From Adineta ricciae (Eukaryota; Rotifera; Eurotatoria; Adinetida; Adinetidae), in NCBI GenBank assembly GCA_905250025.1, contig CAJNOJ010000013.1, positions 372,001 through 436,000 of the forward strand: a stretch of DNA of 64,000 nucleotides, written 5' to 3'. Shown here one piece after another: positions 35,506 through 47,105 of the stretch. The translations under genes and the position numbers were made by a program. The notes below the pieces were generated by a model. That model searched no databases. It saw nothing but the letters and a program-made list of their open reading frames with translations, and had not been told where the DNA came from. The stretch's first letter is position 1; each line of letters opens with the position of its first letter.

Positions 35506-37210
35506 ATGGAAAACAAATCCCTCACCATATTTCGCGCATTATCGTCACTCCTTCTGACATACTTGACGACGTGTATCACCGTGCTCATCGGTTTTATCGG
35601 TCATTTCTTCTACTGGCTTGTATTCGACCTCTGTGGCCTTGATCAACAGCGAACAGATAGAAAACTCAATGTTCCGCCTAAATCTTCTTCATCACCGAAC
35701 GAATACTACTCGCTCATTATTGGATCAGGCTTTTCCGGTCTCGGTATGGCGATCAAATTGAAACAACTCGGCACAGACAATTTCACCATCATCGAACGCC
35801 ATGGACATGTAGGAGGTACTTGGTATGCAAACAAGTATCCAGGCTGCGCATGTGATGTGCCCTCCAACCTCTACTCATTCTCCTTCGAACCCAATCCAAA
35901 CTGGTCTTATTTCTTTAGTCGACAGCCTGAAATAGGCGAATACCTCGAACAGTGTGCAAAAAAATACGATATTAGTCGACATGTGCAGTTCCACACCACA
36001 GTGACAGAAATGCGATGGTTAGAGGACAGACAGCTGTGGGAAGTGACTGTTCGCTCGAATGACAAAGAAACGAAGCTGTATGCAAAAACAGTTTTTGCTG
36101 GTTATGGACCGTTATCCATTGCTGCATTTCCAAATGATATAAAAGGCATTGACACATTCGAAGGTGAAATGTGCCACACGGCCGAATGGAATAAAAATAT
36201 CGAACTTAAAAACAAACGCGTAGCTGTAGTTGGTACAGGTGCAAGCGCTATTCAAGTGGTACCCGAAATTCACAAAGCCGGAGTGGAAAAGTTATATGTG
36301 TTCCAGCGTACACCAGCTTGGGTCATTCCTCGTGCTGATCGAAAAGTATCTGACTTTGAAAAACGATTATTCGCGAGATTTCCAATCATTCAAAAGTTTG
36401 TCCGTGCATTAATCTATTGGATTCGTGAATCGACTGCCTTGTCGTTTGCTTACCGTCTTCCCACACGATTTTTATATCAAACTGTCGTCAATATTCATCT
36501 TAAACGACAAATTAAAGATGAAGTATTGAGAAAAAAACTGACACCATCATTTGATTTAGGCTGTAAGCGAGTTTTAATTACCAACGATTGGTATCCAACA
36601 TTACAACAACCGAATGTCCAACTTATCACCAATCGTATTCAAGAAGTGAAGCCCCACTCTATTGTCACTCGTGATGGCGACGAGTATCCAGTCGACGTCA
36701 TTATCTGGTCAACAGGATTTCAAGTTCAAAACTTTCCATTGCCGATCTATGGAGTCAAAGGTCGATCGCTCGCAGAACAATGGTCACAAACGATGCAAGT
36801 ATGTAAATGGTTCTGCTCATTCCGTTTATTCTTATAAGCCATTTCCTTTTTAGGCATACCGAGGTGTCACAGTACCCAACTTTCCCAATCTCTTCTTTCT
36901 TCTCGGCCCTAATACTGGTCTCGGTCATAATTCAGTAGTCGTTATGATCGAAGCGCAAATTCAATATATTGCCGAAGCACTGTTATATATGGCTGAAAAC
37001 AAAAAGCAAACATTAGAAGTGAAACAGAAAGTCCATGATGACTTCAATCGAAAACTACAATTAAAATTGAAGAATACAGTATGGCAAAGTGGTGGATGTC
37101 ACTCGTGGTATCAAGATGCGAAGGGTAACAACACGACGATCTGGCCAGATTTCACGTGGATGTACATTTTGCTGATGAAGAAATTCGATTCTGTGAACTA
37201 TGTGTACTAG
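35506..37210 (+). CDS. Flavin-dependent monooxygenase, Baeyer-Villiger type
   Basis: Two exons join in frame: 35506-36798 and 36854-37210, giving 549 residues. A hydrophobic N-terminal segment (LLLTYLTTCITVLIGFIGHF) anchors it in a membrane. The first Rossmann motif is IIGSGFSGLGMAIKL (FAD), followed by GGTWYANKYPGCACDVPS, the Baeyer-Villiger fingerprint FxGxxxHxxxW as FEGEMCHTAEW, the second Rossmann motif VVGTGASAIQ (NADPH), and the late WSTGFQVQNFPLPIYG and FFLLGPNTGLGHNS. Such enzymes insert oxygen next to ketones or oxidise N/S atoms using NADPH and O2. The substrate is unknown. Enzymes of this class are common in bacteria and fungi and scarce in animals, so acquisition by transfer is plausible; the 55-base intron shows it is settled in a eukaryotic genome. 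AATAAA is at 37315. Confidence 0.9.
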
Positions 37211-38177
37211 CGATGTTCAGTGTATTCTTTTATGTTCTACAAAGCAATCTAGCAAGCTGTTGTGTTGAATTCTTTTTTTACACTTTTTCATGTTTCGTTT
37301 TTGATATTTTGGCAAATAAAGGTTCTTGTTGTATTTGGTTTTTAATTTTCGAAATCAGTATTAGTCTCACTATCGTTCGACTACATCTTTTCAATGTTAA
37401 TAATATTCGAGAACTACTGACAGATTTACGGAAGGTGATTGACATTAATTTGTATGATAAAGGATAGACTGGGTAAGTCTATACAATGAAAATATGTTTC
37501 ATTTAATTAAGTTAGGGAAAATATGATATATTTTGGTAGGAAAATAAATATAATTATATGCAGTCAACAATAAAGATATGTCTTTCAGTAAAGATAAACA
37601 CAAAGATGACATGTATAGTATGAGGAAAAGGCAAAAAACAAAGCCATAATCAATTGATGAAAGAGGAGATAGATATTGCAGATAGAATAATAAACAACTG
37701 TTGATACTGTGAAAATAGAATATGTCAATGAAGAGTAATGATGATCCATCATTATTTAAATGCGGATAAACAACTTCATGGCGACAAGTAATATTCCAAG
37801 ATTCATATCTTATTTTCTCTTGTCGTTTATTGAGGAAGTGCTTCAGTAATGGTGATGTCAAAACAGACATCTTCGTTTATATCTTAGTGTGTTGAATGCA
37901 TACTCGAGAGTATGATATGATCATCTTTCATTAGGAATGATAAGTAATAACTGAGAATTTGATTAAAAAATCTACTCAAGTCACTGGTCGTTACTAATTG
38001 AACTAAACATTCGTGATTATATTGATAAGAAAAGAACATGACGAATCGCATGTACGTGTGTTGTTTGAATAAAAAAAGTTCTCAAAATCTATCTTTATTT
38101 TTGTGAACAACAATAAAGAATAAAACAACTGACGAACAATGATACATTGAGAAGAAAAATACCCTTTTCCTTTTTCC
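37211..38177. other. Convergent intergenic region
   Basis: About 1 kb of very AT-rich sequence with the monooxygenase polyadenylation signal (37315-37320). A 123-codon minus-strand frame at 37499-37870 is mostly Leu/Ile/Phe/Tyr-rich and has no start context or splice partner; I do not call it. Confidence 0.5.
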
Positions 38178-40185
38178 CTACATATCAAATGTAGTTCTCG
38201 ATGTTCGTTTAAGAAGACGTTTTCTAGCAAGATGTGTTTGAAGAGCACTCATCGGGGCACCTGTTGGGTGACGATTGGATTTGAGCCGAGGCCAGGATGA
38301 AACTCGTCGAAGTTGCAGATTGGGTGTTATTGCTGGCGGGATGAAACTGTTACTTACTATGCTTGGTCTCATGCCAGCGATCAGAGCTTGTGAATGTTCT
38401 GTTAAATACAGTGGATCTTGACGAGATGACGAGAGAATTCGTCGGAAAAATCGTCGGAAAAGATATCGCCGTCTTCGATATGGAATAGGATCGGTTTCTT
38501 TTGGTTCATTTGGATTCGAGCGAAGAACTGGTTGCCGTTGTCGATATTGAATTAAGCGCCATTGACGATAAGCATCGACAATCCATGATGCAGTTGCCTC
38601 ACGATTATCTCGTGGATCAGATGTGGGTAACTCGAGATATAATGATTGACCGCCGCGATTACGTTCAGCTTCTTTCGCATCGAGTATATCAACTTGCTTG
38701 AGCCAATAATCTAGATCGAATTTGGCTGCTGATAAACGTGGATTGCGTACACTAGTTGTTGATGGACGACATAGACGTGAACGAGCTTTCCATATCAAAT
38801 ATAATACAACAAGTAATAACATACCTAAAAAGAGTGCATTCGAGTAGAGTTTGTCATATGAAACTGGAGAATTTGATCTATTGATTGATGCATTAGACTA
38901 ACATTAACAAGTTTTGTGTTTCAAAAACATTAATCAATGTTGAAATACTCATAAATCGAATCGACTTCGTTTTTTTCTCAGCTTTGCGATAGTTGACTTC
39001 ATGTTATTAATGATCATTCTAATGGTTCTCGCTCTTATTATTCAAAGTAACCTGTTAGCCAATCATCAACACTTTTCTTCTATTCCTGCCTTTCTCTCAT
39101 ACCAGATACGTTTTCTTCGTCAGAAACTTCGTTCATTGTCATATCATCGAACTCGTCTTCTTTTGTTTCAAATCTCAGGCGATTGCCTCCTTTGACATTC
39201 GACGTATTTATACATTAGCCCTATTATCGCTCTAAGAATATTCTTTTTCTCCTCATCTTAAGTGGCACTTATCATGAAATAAAGCTCTATCTATTTAGAT
39301 CAACTGACGCGTAACTTCGTTGCAAACAGATATACAAACGGTGTTTTCTCTTCAAACAAGAAAAGACATTAACAAGATCTGTCAGCCGACGATTTCTCTT
39401 CCTCCTTTCGCATATGAAGTAGTTAATTTTCTTAATTAATTTCATAACAGAATACAATTCTACCAAGAAGGACGGTAAACATCGAGTTTCATTCAAGTAT
39501 ATCCTAAGTGTTTTCTTTTAATTTCATGTAAGAACATCGGAGAAAAAGTTGAGTTGGTTACGTTTTTAAAACATCGAACATGTTGAGCGATAGAAAGATG
39601 TCTCATATCGTTTCCGGTCGTCATTGGTAATAATTCTCTTTTATTTCTAATCGAGAGGATTTGGTTGGAGGATGTTTTTCTTCCTTTTCCCTTCTTTTTA
39701 TCTTAAAAGGTTAAGTCTCATATTGTCGTGCAAGAAAAAAATCATTCATACATCGATGAATCCGTGCAATCGTCTGCTAGAAATAATAATGATAAAATGA
39801 GTGTCATTTTTTTCTCTCGTGCGCTCTCCTTTCTTTCTTCATTTTTTCTTTCCCACAATATAAATTACATACCGCCAAGAATAGCTGCTGTCTTGATTCC
39901 TGTCTTAGCCGAATAGGAGTCCTCGGATGAAATTTGTTGCTGTGGAGTCGATAGAGTAGACGGAGAGAAAGAGACAGTTAGATTTGTAATGTTCACGAAG
40001 ATGAGCGAAGTTGTACTAGTGGCGACGCTCGTATTCGCCGTACTTTTCGTTCGAGTCTTCTTTGTTCGTAATGAAATTTGTTGTTGTTGTTTATCAATGT
40101 CTGATCGATGATAAACAGATGATGTTGAAATAATATTTTGTGGACGTACAGTTGATAAATTGATGACATGATTCCGAGATAGCAT
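38178..40185 (-). CDS. Single-pass membrane protein, Ser/Thr-rich outside, Arg-rich inside; unknown function
   Basis: Two exons, 40185-39873 and 38824-38178, join in frame to 319 residues across a 1048-base intron. The join creates a continuous membrane segment (TAAILGG from exon one, then MLLLVVLYLIW from exon two), which is the best argument for the model. The N-terminal part is Ser/Thr/Asn-rich with sequons (NIT, NLT) and lacks a signal peptide. The C-terminal part is strongly basic (RRRRYLFRRFFRRI; RKRLLKRTSRT) with SSWPRLKSNRHP. An in-frame stop lies seven codons before the ATG. An alternative model extends exon two upstream without exon one (from about 38896, reading SNASINRSNSPVS). I recognise no family. 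Confidence 0.55.
39001..39195 (+). CDS. Candidate small secreted peptide nested in an opposite-strand intron
   Basis: A 64-codon frame starting ATG with a clear signal-peptide-like start (MLLMIILMVLALIIQSNLLA) followed by a basic hydrophobic remainder (NHQHFSSIPAFLSYQIRFLR and further). AATAAA lies at 39278, 80 bases after the stop. It sits wholly inside the intron of the minus-strand membrane protein. No dibasic processing site with Gly is obvious and no family is recognised, so it may be chance. Confidence 0.3.
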   Translation: MLLMIILMVLALIIQSNLLANHQHFSSIPAFLSYQIRFLRQKLRSLSYHRTRLLLFQISGDCLL

Positions 40186-40375
40186 TGTTGGCAGCGGTGT
40201 TCGTCATTGCTATTTCTAGTAATGTTCGTCTAGATTGCCACTGCTGCCACTCACATTCATCATCTATCCGAAGACGCATCGAGTAAAGGGTGTGCCTGCA
40301 ATAGTCATACGCTAGCAAATCTAAAAACAAAATAATCAAGAAAGAATGAAAAAAAAAAAACGGAAAAAAATTGCG

Positions 40376-40396
40376 AGAAAGAAAGAAAGAAAGAAG
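40376..40396. repeat. GAAA microsatellite
   Basis: About five tandem GAAA units within a longer purine-rich tract. Confidence 0.7.
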
Positions 40397-42164
40397 ATAC
40401 TTTCATTTCATTAGTTCGAGTGAAAGAAAGGAAATGAGGAAAGTCAAACTCGATTTATATTATTGATGGTAACTATAAAATAACTATGTTGTTAGTAAAA
40501 TCTTTCAAGCAAGCAGAATGAAAACATAGTGAACTAATATGATCGATGAAAAACAACAGTGAAGGAAAAATGCGAGGTAGACGGCATTATTAATGTTCTC
40601 CGTTTTTTTCCTCATTCTCTCTTCCTCTCTCTCTGTCTCTATTTCTCGTTGTATGTGTCTTTTTCCTTCCACCTTCTCGATGTGTTTGATCTACCTTGCA
40701 ATAGAAATATATACATAATCACAAACGCTTCAAGGCCTCCCGCACTAATTTCACTTCGAACTATTTTTCCTCTTGCTATATTCTCTCTAAACAAGCAATC
40801 TCGATGACAGAGAATGCCGTCGTACTACTAATATGGCAAAATAAGAAATAAAATCAGATGCGTATTTATTCTCAAACTTAATATGCAAGAGTGTTGTCTT
40901 TTCTCATTTGAGTAACATATCTTGGTAACTAATTGCATATAAATAAAGTTTACTTTCTACTCAATTTCAAAACAATCGTTTCGACTAAAGAATACATTAA
41001 TATGCATAATGAGAAAAATCGATGATATCATTATAAGAATAATAACAATCGTAATGATGAAAAAAGAAACATTCAGTAGGATCATAAACAACAATAGTCT
41101 CATGAATAACAACGATAAATGTCAAGCCAGCTGTCTACATGTATCTTTTGGATATAGACGTTAATAATGTTGAAGCAAAAATGTGATTCCCTCATCCTAG
41201 TTGATTTTCTCGAAGAATATTGGAGTACGCAAAGACCAGAAGGTGCCAGTCGTTGTGTTACCAATGTTAGGGAAGCAAAACTTATATTCGCACGCGCATA
41301 CACAAGAAGATAGCTAGTCAACATTGATGTTGCCGCCGTTGCTATCGTCTGTCTTCTTTTTCTTCTTTTTCCTAACTATCTCGGATCACTGAAAGATGAC
41401 GAGAAGCGAAAATGATCGTTCTCATGCTGTTCTTTCTTTTCTGTTCTGTGTTAAGTTAGATGTCGTCGAGCATTGCATGTGTGTTGCCGGATGAAAAGCG
41501 ATCTCCTGGCAATTAGACGCGCGTGCATGCACGTTCGCTCGCTTGCGCTCACCATGTACGATCTTCACGCACTGTATGCATTCGATTCTTTTGAGTTGAG
41601 ATGGCAAAGCGAGAAAAGATGTTGAGAAACAAACGACACAAAAATAAGAACGAATGGGTGCTAATCGTATTGCACTAACATACATCCATATACATACATA
41701 TGAAACCGGAAAAAACACAATTGACAACCGGGTGGATCTTCCGTTGAGTTGTCAGTAGAATTCTTTCTCAACAATAGTTGTCAATGCAAATAAATCGATG
41801 GAAACAAAGAGTGTTATTCTTTTCAGGAAAATATTTTCATTGAATAGTTTTTATCGTATTAGAATAAGTTGAAAACGTCTCTTCACAATACCGTATTTAT
41901 TATTCTTTTTATATACCAGTAGTTCGGTTCTTATTCATCACGTATAAATATATATTTACAAATAATTTATTATTGATTACAAAAAAGTGCAGCGATGATC
42001 ACGCTTACCCGCAGAGTACATCATCATGCGGAGGCTTGAAATCTTGTACAGGTAAACAGCATGTTTCTTTCACTGGATCAATGACTCATCATTTTACTCA
42101 TTTTCTTATACCATGATAGAAAAGTTAAAAAGTACATGGTGTCACAATGAAGGTGATATATGTG

Positions 42165-42172
42165 TATATAAA
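42165..42172 (+). promoter_or_regulatory. Candidate TATA box of the family-2 glycosyltransferase
   Basis: TATATAAA lies 46 bases before the ATG at 42211, a spacing that suits a short leader. Confidence 0.45.
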
Positions 42173-42210
42173 CGGAGGAAGAATTCCATAAAAGAATAAT
42201 TTCACATATC

Positions 42211-43930
42211 ATGCCTCCCCATGGAAGTACCCTAAAATCTACTTATAGCTACCAGAATGCAGGATATCAATTGAATAAAACAGAGTTCAGACGAGCAATT
42301 TCGTGCAATGATTATCATACAGTATCCACAGAAGAATTACCATCATCAACATCCAAAATATCAAATAATGACACTGTCATATGCATTCCTGAATCTACAG
42401 TCGCAATCAATCATCATGAGATAAAAAATGGACGACAGCGTCTCCGTTGGAATTTAGTTTTTAATATACTTGTATGGATAATTTGTCCGTTACCGTTCTG
42501 GCTTCCGTTTGTTTCCAATCAACTCGCTATTCATGTTTTACCTTGCATACAATGTTTTTTCGTATTCATCTGGCTTGTCATTAGTGTTCTTGCTGGACGC
42601 AATGCATTTCGACTCTTTCGGTTAGTTAATCCAATTTGTTTCTTCTTCTTCTTCTTCTCTATTTCGACATTCTAGCCATCGACATAATGATTATTCTGCG
42701 TTGTTAACTGCCGATGAAAGAAATACGATTCAGCATGTGGTTGTGATTAGTTGTTACAAAGAGCCGTTAGACTTAATCAAACGAAGTGTTGATACTCTTG
42801 CAGCACAAACTGTAGTTAACCGAATAACGATGGTTATTTCGTTCGAAGAACGTACTCCAGATGTTCACATGAAATGTCAAACATTACAAACTCATTATGC
42901 ACAAGTCGGTTTTCAAAATCTTATTTTTACAATCCATCCGTATGGACTAGCAAATGAAATTCCAGGTAAATGTTCCAATGCAAATTATGCTCTACGTACA
43001 GTTGTCGAACAATTAAAACTGCTGGAAAAGAATGGCGACCATATTCTCATTACAACATGCGATGCCGATTCACAATTTCATCGACAATATATAGCTGCAC
43101 TGACATATCAGTATACGAAAGCACATTATCCAGCATTGACAACACTCTATCAGCCACCGTTGTTTTACAACTGGAATCTAGATGGTTTGTCATTTTTTAC
43201 GCGTGTCACTGGAATCCTTCGAAGTACATTAATGTTAGGTGCATTGATACCATTTTCGATAAATACAATGAGTATTTTCTCTTTTTCGTTATCGTTGGCT
43301 AAAGCAGGAAACTTTGTGCATCCTGCTTACCAGATGGATGACATCATATGTTTGATACGATGGATGGGTGTGACAGGCCGTCGTCTTTCCATTGAAATGG
43401 TGTTGACGCCTGTCTTGAGTGGTCCTACATGTGGTCGTACGATTGAATACGAATTCATGGAATGGGCAAGACAAGCACGACGATGGACGATTGGTGCAGC
43501 TGAAGTCTTTCATTATTTCATGGTGAAATCTCGACGTATTCCATTACTGACGTCAGTTTCATGGTCGGTAACTTTTCTCATTTATTACGGTATATTACTC
43601 TGTTCAAGTGGTCTCTATAGTCTAACATCTTTTCTCGCAACATTAGTTCTTCTTGAAGAAATTCCCAGTTATATTCTCTATGCGATGTATGCACTCGCTA
43701 CAATTCAATTCATGGCATTTTTAATTGCTTTTATTATCGATGCATTTATTCCTCGATTGTTAAACGTTAATGAATGTATATTTTTTCTTCGAAATCTTTT
43801 CCATTTCTGTATGACACCGTTCGTGTTAGTTGCTTACTCACTAGTCGAATTTTATGCTTTACATGAAGTGATGATACGTGGTAAAAAAGTTTGTAAACAC
43901 GGAGCGTCGAATAAAAATACATTGAATTAA
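42211..43930 (+). CDS. Membrane glycosyltransferase family 2, processive polysaccharide-synthase type
   Basis: Two exons join in frame: 42211-42620 and 42676-43930, giving 554 residues. After a soluble N-terminus come two membrane segments (NLVFNILVWIICPLPFWLPF and a second ending VISVLAG). The catalytic domain starts VVVISCYKEPLDLIKRSVDT and shows the processive GT2 pattern: DAD (in TTCDADSQF), DD (in YQMDDII) and Q-x-x-R-W (EWARQARRWTIG). At least three further membrane helices follow (FLIYYGILLCSSGLYSL, the stretch near MYALATIQFMAFLIAFIIDA, and FCMTPFVLVAYSLVEFYAL). This is the layout of cellulose/hyaluronan/chitin synthases, so it probably polymerises a sugar across the plasma membrane, but I cannot name the polymer. 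It ends four bases from the convergent cupin gene. Confidence 0.82.
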
Positions 43931-43934
43931 ATTT

Positions 43935-44684
43935 TTATAAATTTCGTGTTGTATATTCATCATATTCTGTTTGATACCCGAGTAGATGTCCGATGAAAGA
44001 GCCAGTTTTAATAAACAGTTTCGAGAAAAATAACGGAAGAAACACCGGATAGGTTTCAATATTTTCAATAAAAACAAATGCTTGCCAGATGTTTAAGGCA
44101 TTATCACGGCGAGAGCCCACTATATTTTCGAATGATTCGGCTCGTAAACCACGAGTTCTATATGCTGGTTCAATCCGAACAATTAACACTAGATCTTCTT
44201 TATTATCATTCATCCAGAATGTATGAGAAACCAACGGACGGATGACAATCGGCACCGGACACGTATGAACATCGCAGGAATAGTTTTTCGTGTCAAGTCG
44301 ATAAGATAAATGGCCTTGAAGAAGGACAAAAGTCTCCATTTGGTACGGATGAACATGTACGTATGGAGTGCACGGACGTTTTAATGGTGGGATGTTAAGA
44401 TTGCCGCAAAGCCCATGTTTGTAAACGGTATGCTTAAATTCAAAATAACCATCTTGATTTTGTGCCGATCGGTTATAGAACTGATATCCATCAGTAATGT
44501 TCTCTTTGGAAGATGAGATTATATGCGAACCTCTCGTTTGGCTTCGATATGTCTGAAAATGCGGCACTATTATACACAAGGGACAAGAAAATGAAATATA
44601 CATTACTTTCGAGATTCGAGAACGGTGATTTCCAATCCAAACAGCGAGACAAACTATGATAATATATTTTATCAATCGCCTCAT
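43935..44684 (-). CDS. Secretory-pathway cupin-domain protein
   Basis: An N-terminal hydrophobic segment (LIKYIIIVCLAVWIG) is followed by a soluble part with N-glycosylation sequons and a cupin-like core: CTPYVHVHPYQMETFVLLQG (His-x-His...Glu metal-site pattern), GHLSYRLD, then VPIVIRPLVSHTFWM with the second-motif His. The frame is open through 250 codons, but 44553-44606 (54 bases, GTAATG...TTTTCAG) is an in-frame intron of the usual size here; removing it gives 231 residues. I favour the spliced form. Cupins may bind sugars or metals, or act as dioxygenases or isomerases; the role is open. It converges on the GT2 gene four bases away, so their 3' ends must overlap. Confidence 0.65.
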   Translation of the reverse strand: MRRLIKYIIIVCLAVWIGNHRSRISKVMYISFSCPLCIIVPHFQTYRSQTRGSHIISSSKENITDGYQFYNRSAQNQDGYFEFKHTVYKHGLCGNLNIPPLKRPCTPYVHVHPYQMETFVLLQGHLSYRLDTKNYSCDVHTCPVPIVIRPLVSHTFWMNDNKEDLVLIVRIEPAYRTRGLRAESFENIVGSRRDNALNIWQAFVFIENIETYPVFLPLFFSKLFIKTGSFIGHLLGYQTEYDEYTTRNL

Positions 44685-45181
44685 TCTATTGGCTTCGAAC
44701 GAATCCTAACAGGACAAATAACATAAAAAGCAGTGTCATACATAGTATAAAAGTGATAAAATAGAGCAATATTGAAATTTCGTCATCGCTGTCTTATATG
44801 CGACAACTGAAAACGTGTGAAATATTTCATATCTTAGCATCAGAGAAGAACGAACGAAAACGAATCAAGTCATGCTATTTCATATTAATCGTACGAGCAC
44901 TATGTATATTGACGTACGTACATGGAAGCGAATCAAAATACCTATATTTTGTTTTTGCTATTCTTCTGCACAGATTGGTTGCATCATGAATCGGCACATA
45001 GACATCTCTCCTTGAAAAATAACAACAAAACACATTTATTATCTCCATGTATTACTTTCAAAACTAAACATGTCCACGGTATACAATGTCATCGCCGACA
45101 GTAATTTTGCAAAAATAACGTTTTTACATAAGTAGTTACCAGATAAGAAAGAAATTTAATTACTTTTTTTTATAGATACAA
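44685..45181. other. Intergenic, no gene seen
   Basis: About 0.5 kb between two minus-strand genes. GTATAAAAG at about 44745 is on the plus strand with no convincing gene after it. Confidence 0.45.
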
Positions 45182-46814
45182 TTAACGAAATAGACTGTAG
45201 ATATGCATTTTAGTGGCGATCCGTTTATTTTTTTGTGTCGGAACTGTATAAACTAGTTCACCGTTCGATGTTATATCAATACCTCGGATGCCATTTATTT
45301 CCGGTAAACGATAAAGTATCTCCGGTGGATTAAGACTGATATCTATAATAACGACTTCACGTAATTCATTGATAGAAACTTTCGAAGCATAAACAATCAT
45401 AACTAAATGTTCGTGTTTTGGTACTAAGCGAACTTCTTCGATACGTGATGTTTCGAGACTATCGAGATATTTCACAAAATCGAGTGTGATAGTTATAACT
45501 TGATCGTTAACAAACAGTAATAGGCGATCTAGTGTGATTGTATTAATATCATGTACAGCGACACGATCTTTATCGTCCGTGGAAATACCAATCGGTGCTG
45601 GTACAGCATTCGATATTGGATTTGTAAGATCGTATTCGTCAAAAACTATCACTTCTTTCATGGAATGATCAACAGGAAGTCGATAACATTTTCGTTGTGT
45701 ATGACTACATGCCCAAATTTGATTTTTCGAATGGCAGATACTTCGAATCATCATAACTGGATCGCATGGAAATGGTAGACGTAAAAGAATTCCACCATGA
45801 TGTGTGTGTAATGTTAACGTTTGTGTCGAGGGTTCGTATGCAACTAAATAATCTTCTGTTACTGTAAATGCTGATATGACACGCAAAGTAGCCAAATGAA
45901 AATGTTCGATTAATAGCGGCTGTCGACGTAAATTTCGTGAATAAGAAAATATGCGTACTTCACCTTCGGTATCACATAGAAATATTCGTTTATCAATCGA
46001 TGCAACAACCCATTGTGGAACGATATCAACGTCGTTGCTATAGAGACGATGCATAGAAAAAGTTTCATTCTCAGGAGATGATGTTGACGGCAATGCGAGA
46101 ATTTTCTTATAAGAATTTTTAGTAAATCGTGAACTAGGTGGCCCACTGATAGTTTGATCGTTTAATGGTATAGACCGAAGCTATGTATTATGCGATTCAC
46201 AGAACATAAATTCATGAAGATAGTGAATGGTTCACTCACTGGTTTCAGTTGTTGTGCTATTTTATTCAAAACACGATCAATGTCGTCAACCATATCATTC
46301 ATTTGTTGAATATCGAGATTCATCGAGTTCTTTGGTAGACTACATGACAAATTATTTGTAGGCGGAATGGACGAACGAATGGCAACTTTACTTCTTTGAC
46401 TGTTGTTGAGACTGAGTTGAATGAATATTCTTTTGAATTTTGTTTAATTCATTCGTCGATCTAGCAAACGTTTCGAACAAAATTCATCATTTTCATCGGA
46501 ACAATTTCACTTACTGTTTAATATCTTGTTGAATATGATGAAGATGTTCGAGAAGATGCTGCCGTTGTTCTTGAAATTCGCTTGTAATTGTCACGTAAGC
46601 TTGTTTAAAATCATCGACAGCTGTTTTAGCAATAACCGACGAACGTGATAACTCGTCATACAAAGCATCTAATGAAGAGAATATGATTTAATCAGCTAGT
46701 GTTGTGTGACTTACTAGTCCGTCGTTGAAGCGTACGGAAACGTGCTTGTGCTTGACGTTGTTCACGTGTGTTTAAAGATTGATTAGTGTTGATACTTATT
46801 CGTGATGTCGCCAT
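45182..46814 (-). CDS. Coiled-coil protein with C-terminal propeller-like domain, unknown function
   Basis: Five exons join in frame: 46814-46715, 46668-46515, 46460-46392, 46339-46240, 46180-45182, giving 473 residues. The first 140 or so residues are helical and charged (REQRQAQARFRTLQRR, EFQEQRQHLLEHLHHIQQDI, MNDMVDDIDRVLNKIAQQL). The last 300 look like repeated beta-strand blades: ASIDKRIFLCDTEGEVRIFS, VTEDYLVAYEPSTQTLTLHT, KNQIWACSHTQRKCYRLP, and EINGIRGIDITSNGELVYTV, a late blade resembling NHL repeats. This resembles the coiled coil plus NHL/propeller half of TRIM proteins without RING or B-box. The first ATG follows GTCAAG. No catalytic motif seen. Confidence 0.68.
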
Positions 46815-46878
46815 CTTGACTTAAGATTTCTTCTGACGGTTCTTTTTCTATGGTAGCTGAGTTTCAGCATACAACTCT

Positions 46879-46902
46879 CTTTTCTTTCTTTCTTTCTTTC
46901 TT
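46879..46902. repeat. CTTT microsatellite
   Basis: About six tandem TTTC units between two minus-strand genes. Confidence 0.7.
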
Positions 46903-47105
46903 GAAAAAGTAAACAAACGTTAAAATAACAAGTAAAAATACGTTTAGTAGCTGATGGCAAATAATCGACTTCTTCAAATCATTTCTATAATTCTTTTTTT
47001 TTTCGAAAAAAGAAAAAAAGATTTTTAAAGTATGGTTTTTAACGATAAAATTGATTTTCAAAGCAGTTCGTTTCCTTTCAATTCAGTGAATTCATCATTC
47101 GCTTC

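Larger units (their letters stand above)
40186..42210. other. Intergenic, about 2 kb, no gene seen
   Basis: Low-complexity patches only: an A run then GAAA repeats (about 40346-40396), a TC-rich run (40615-40645) and TA-rich stretches near 41940-41960. Frames on either strand here are short and biased. The right end carries the promoter of the family-2 glycosyltransferase. Confidence 0.5.

Noticed and set aside
37499-37870. 123-codon minus-strand frame
   Set aside because: Leu/Ile/Phe/Tyr composition expected from AT-rich sequence, no splice partner, no recognisable motif. It could be revived by transcript evidence.
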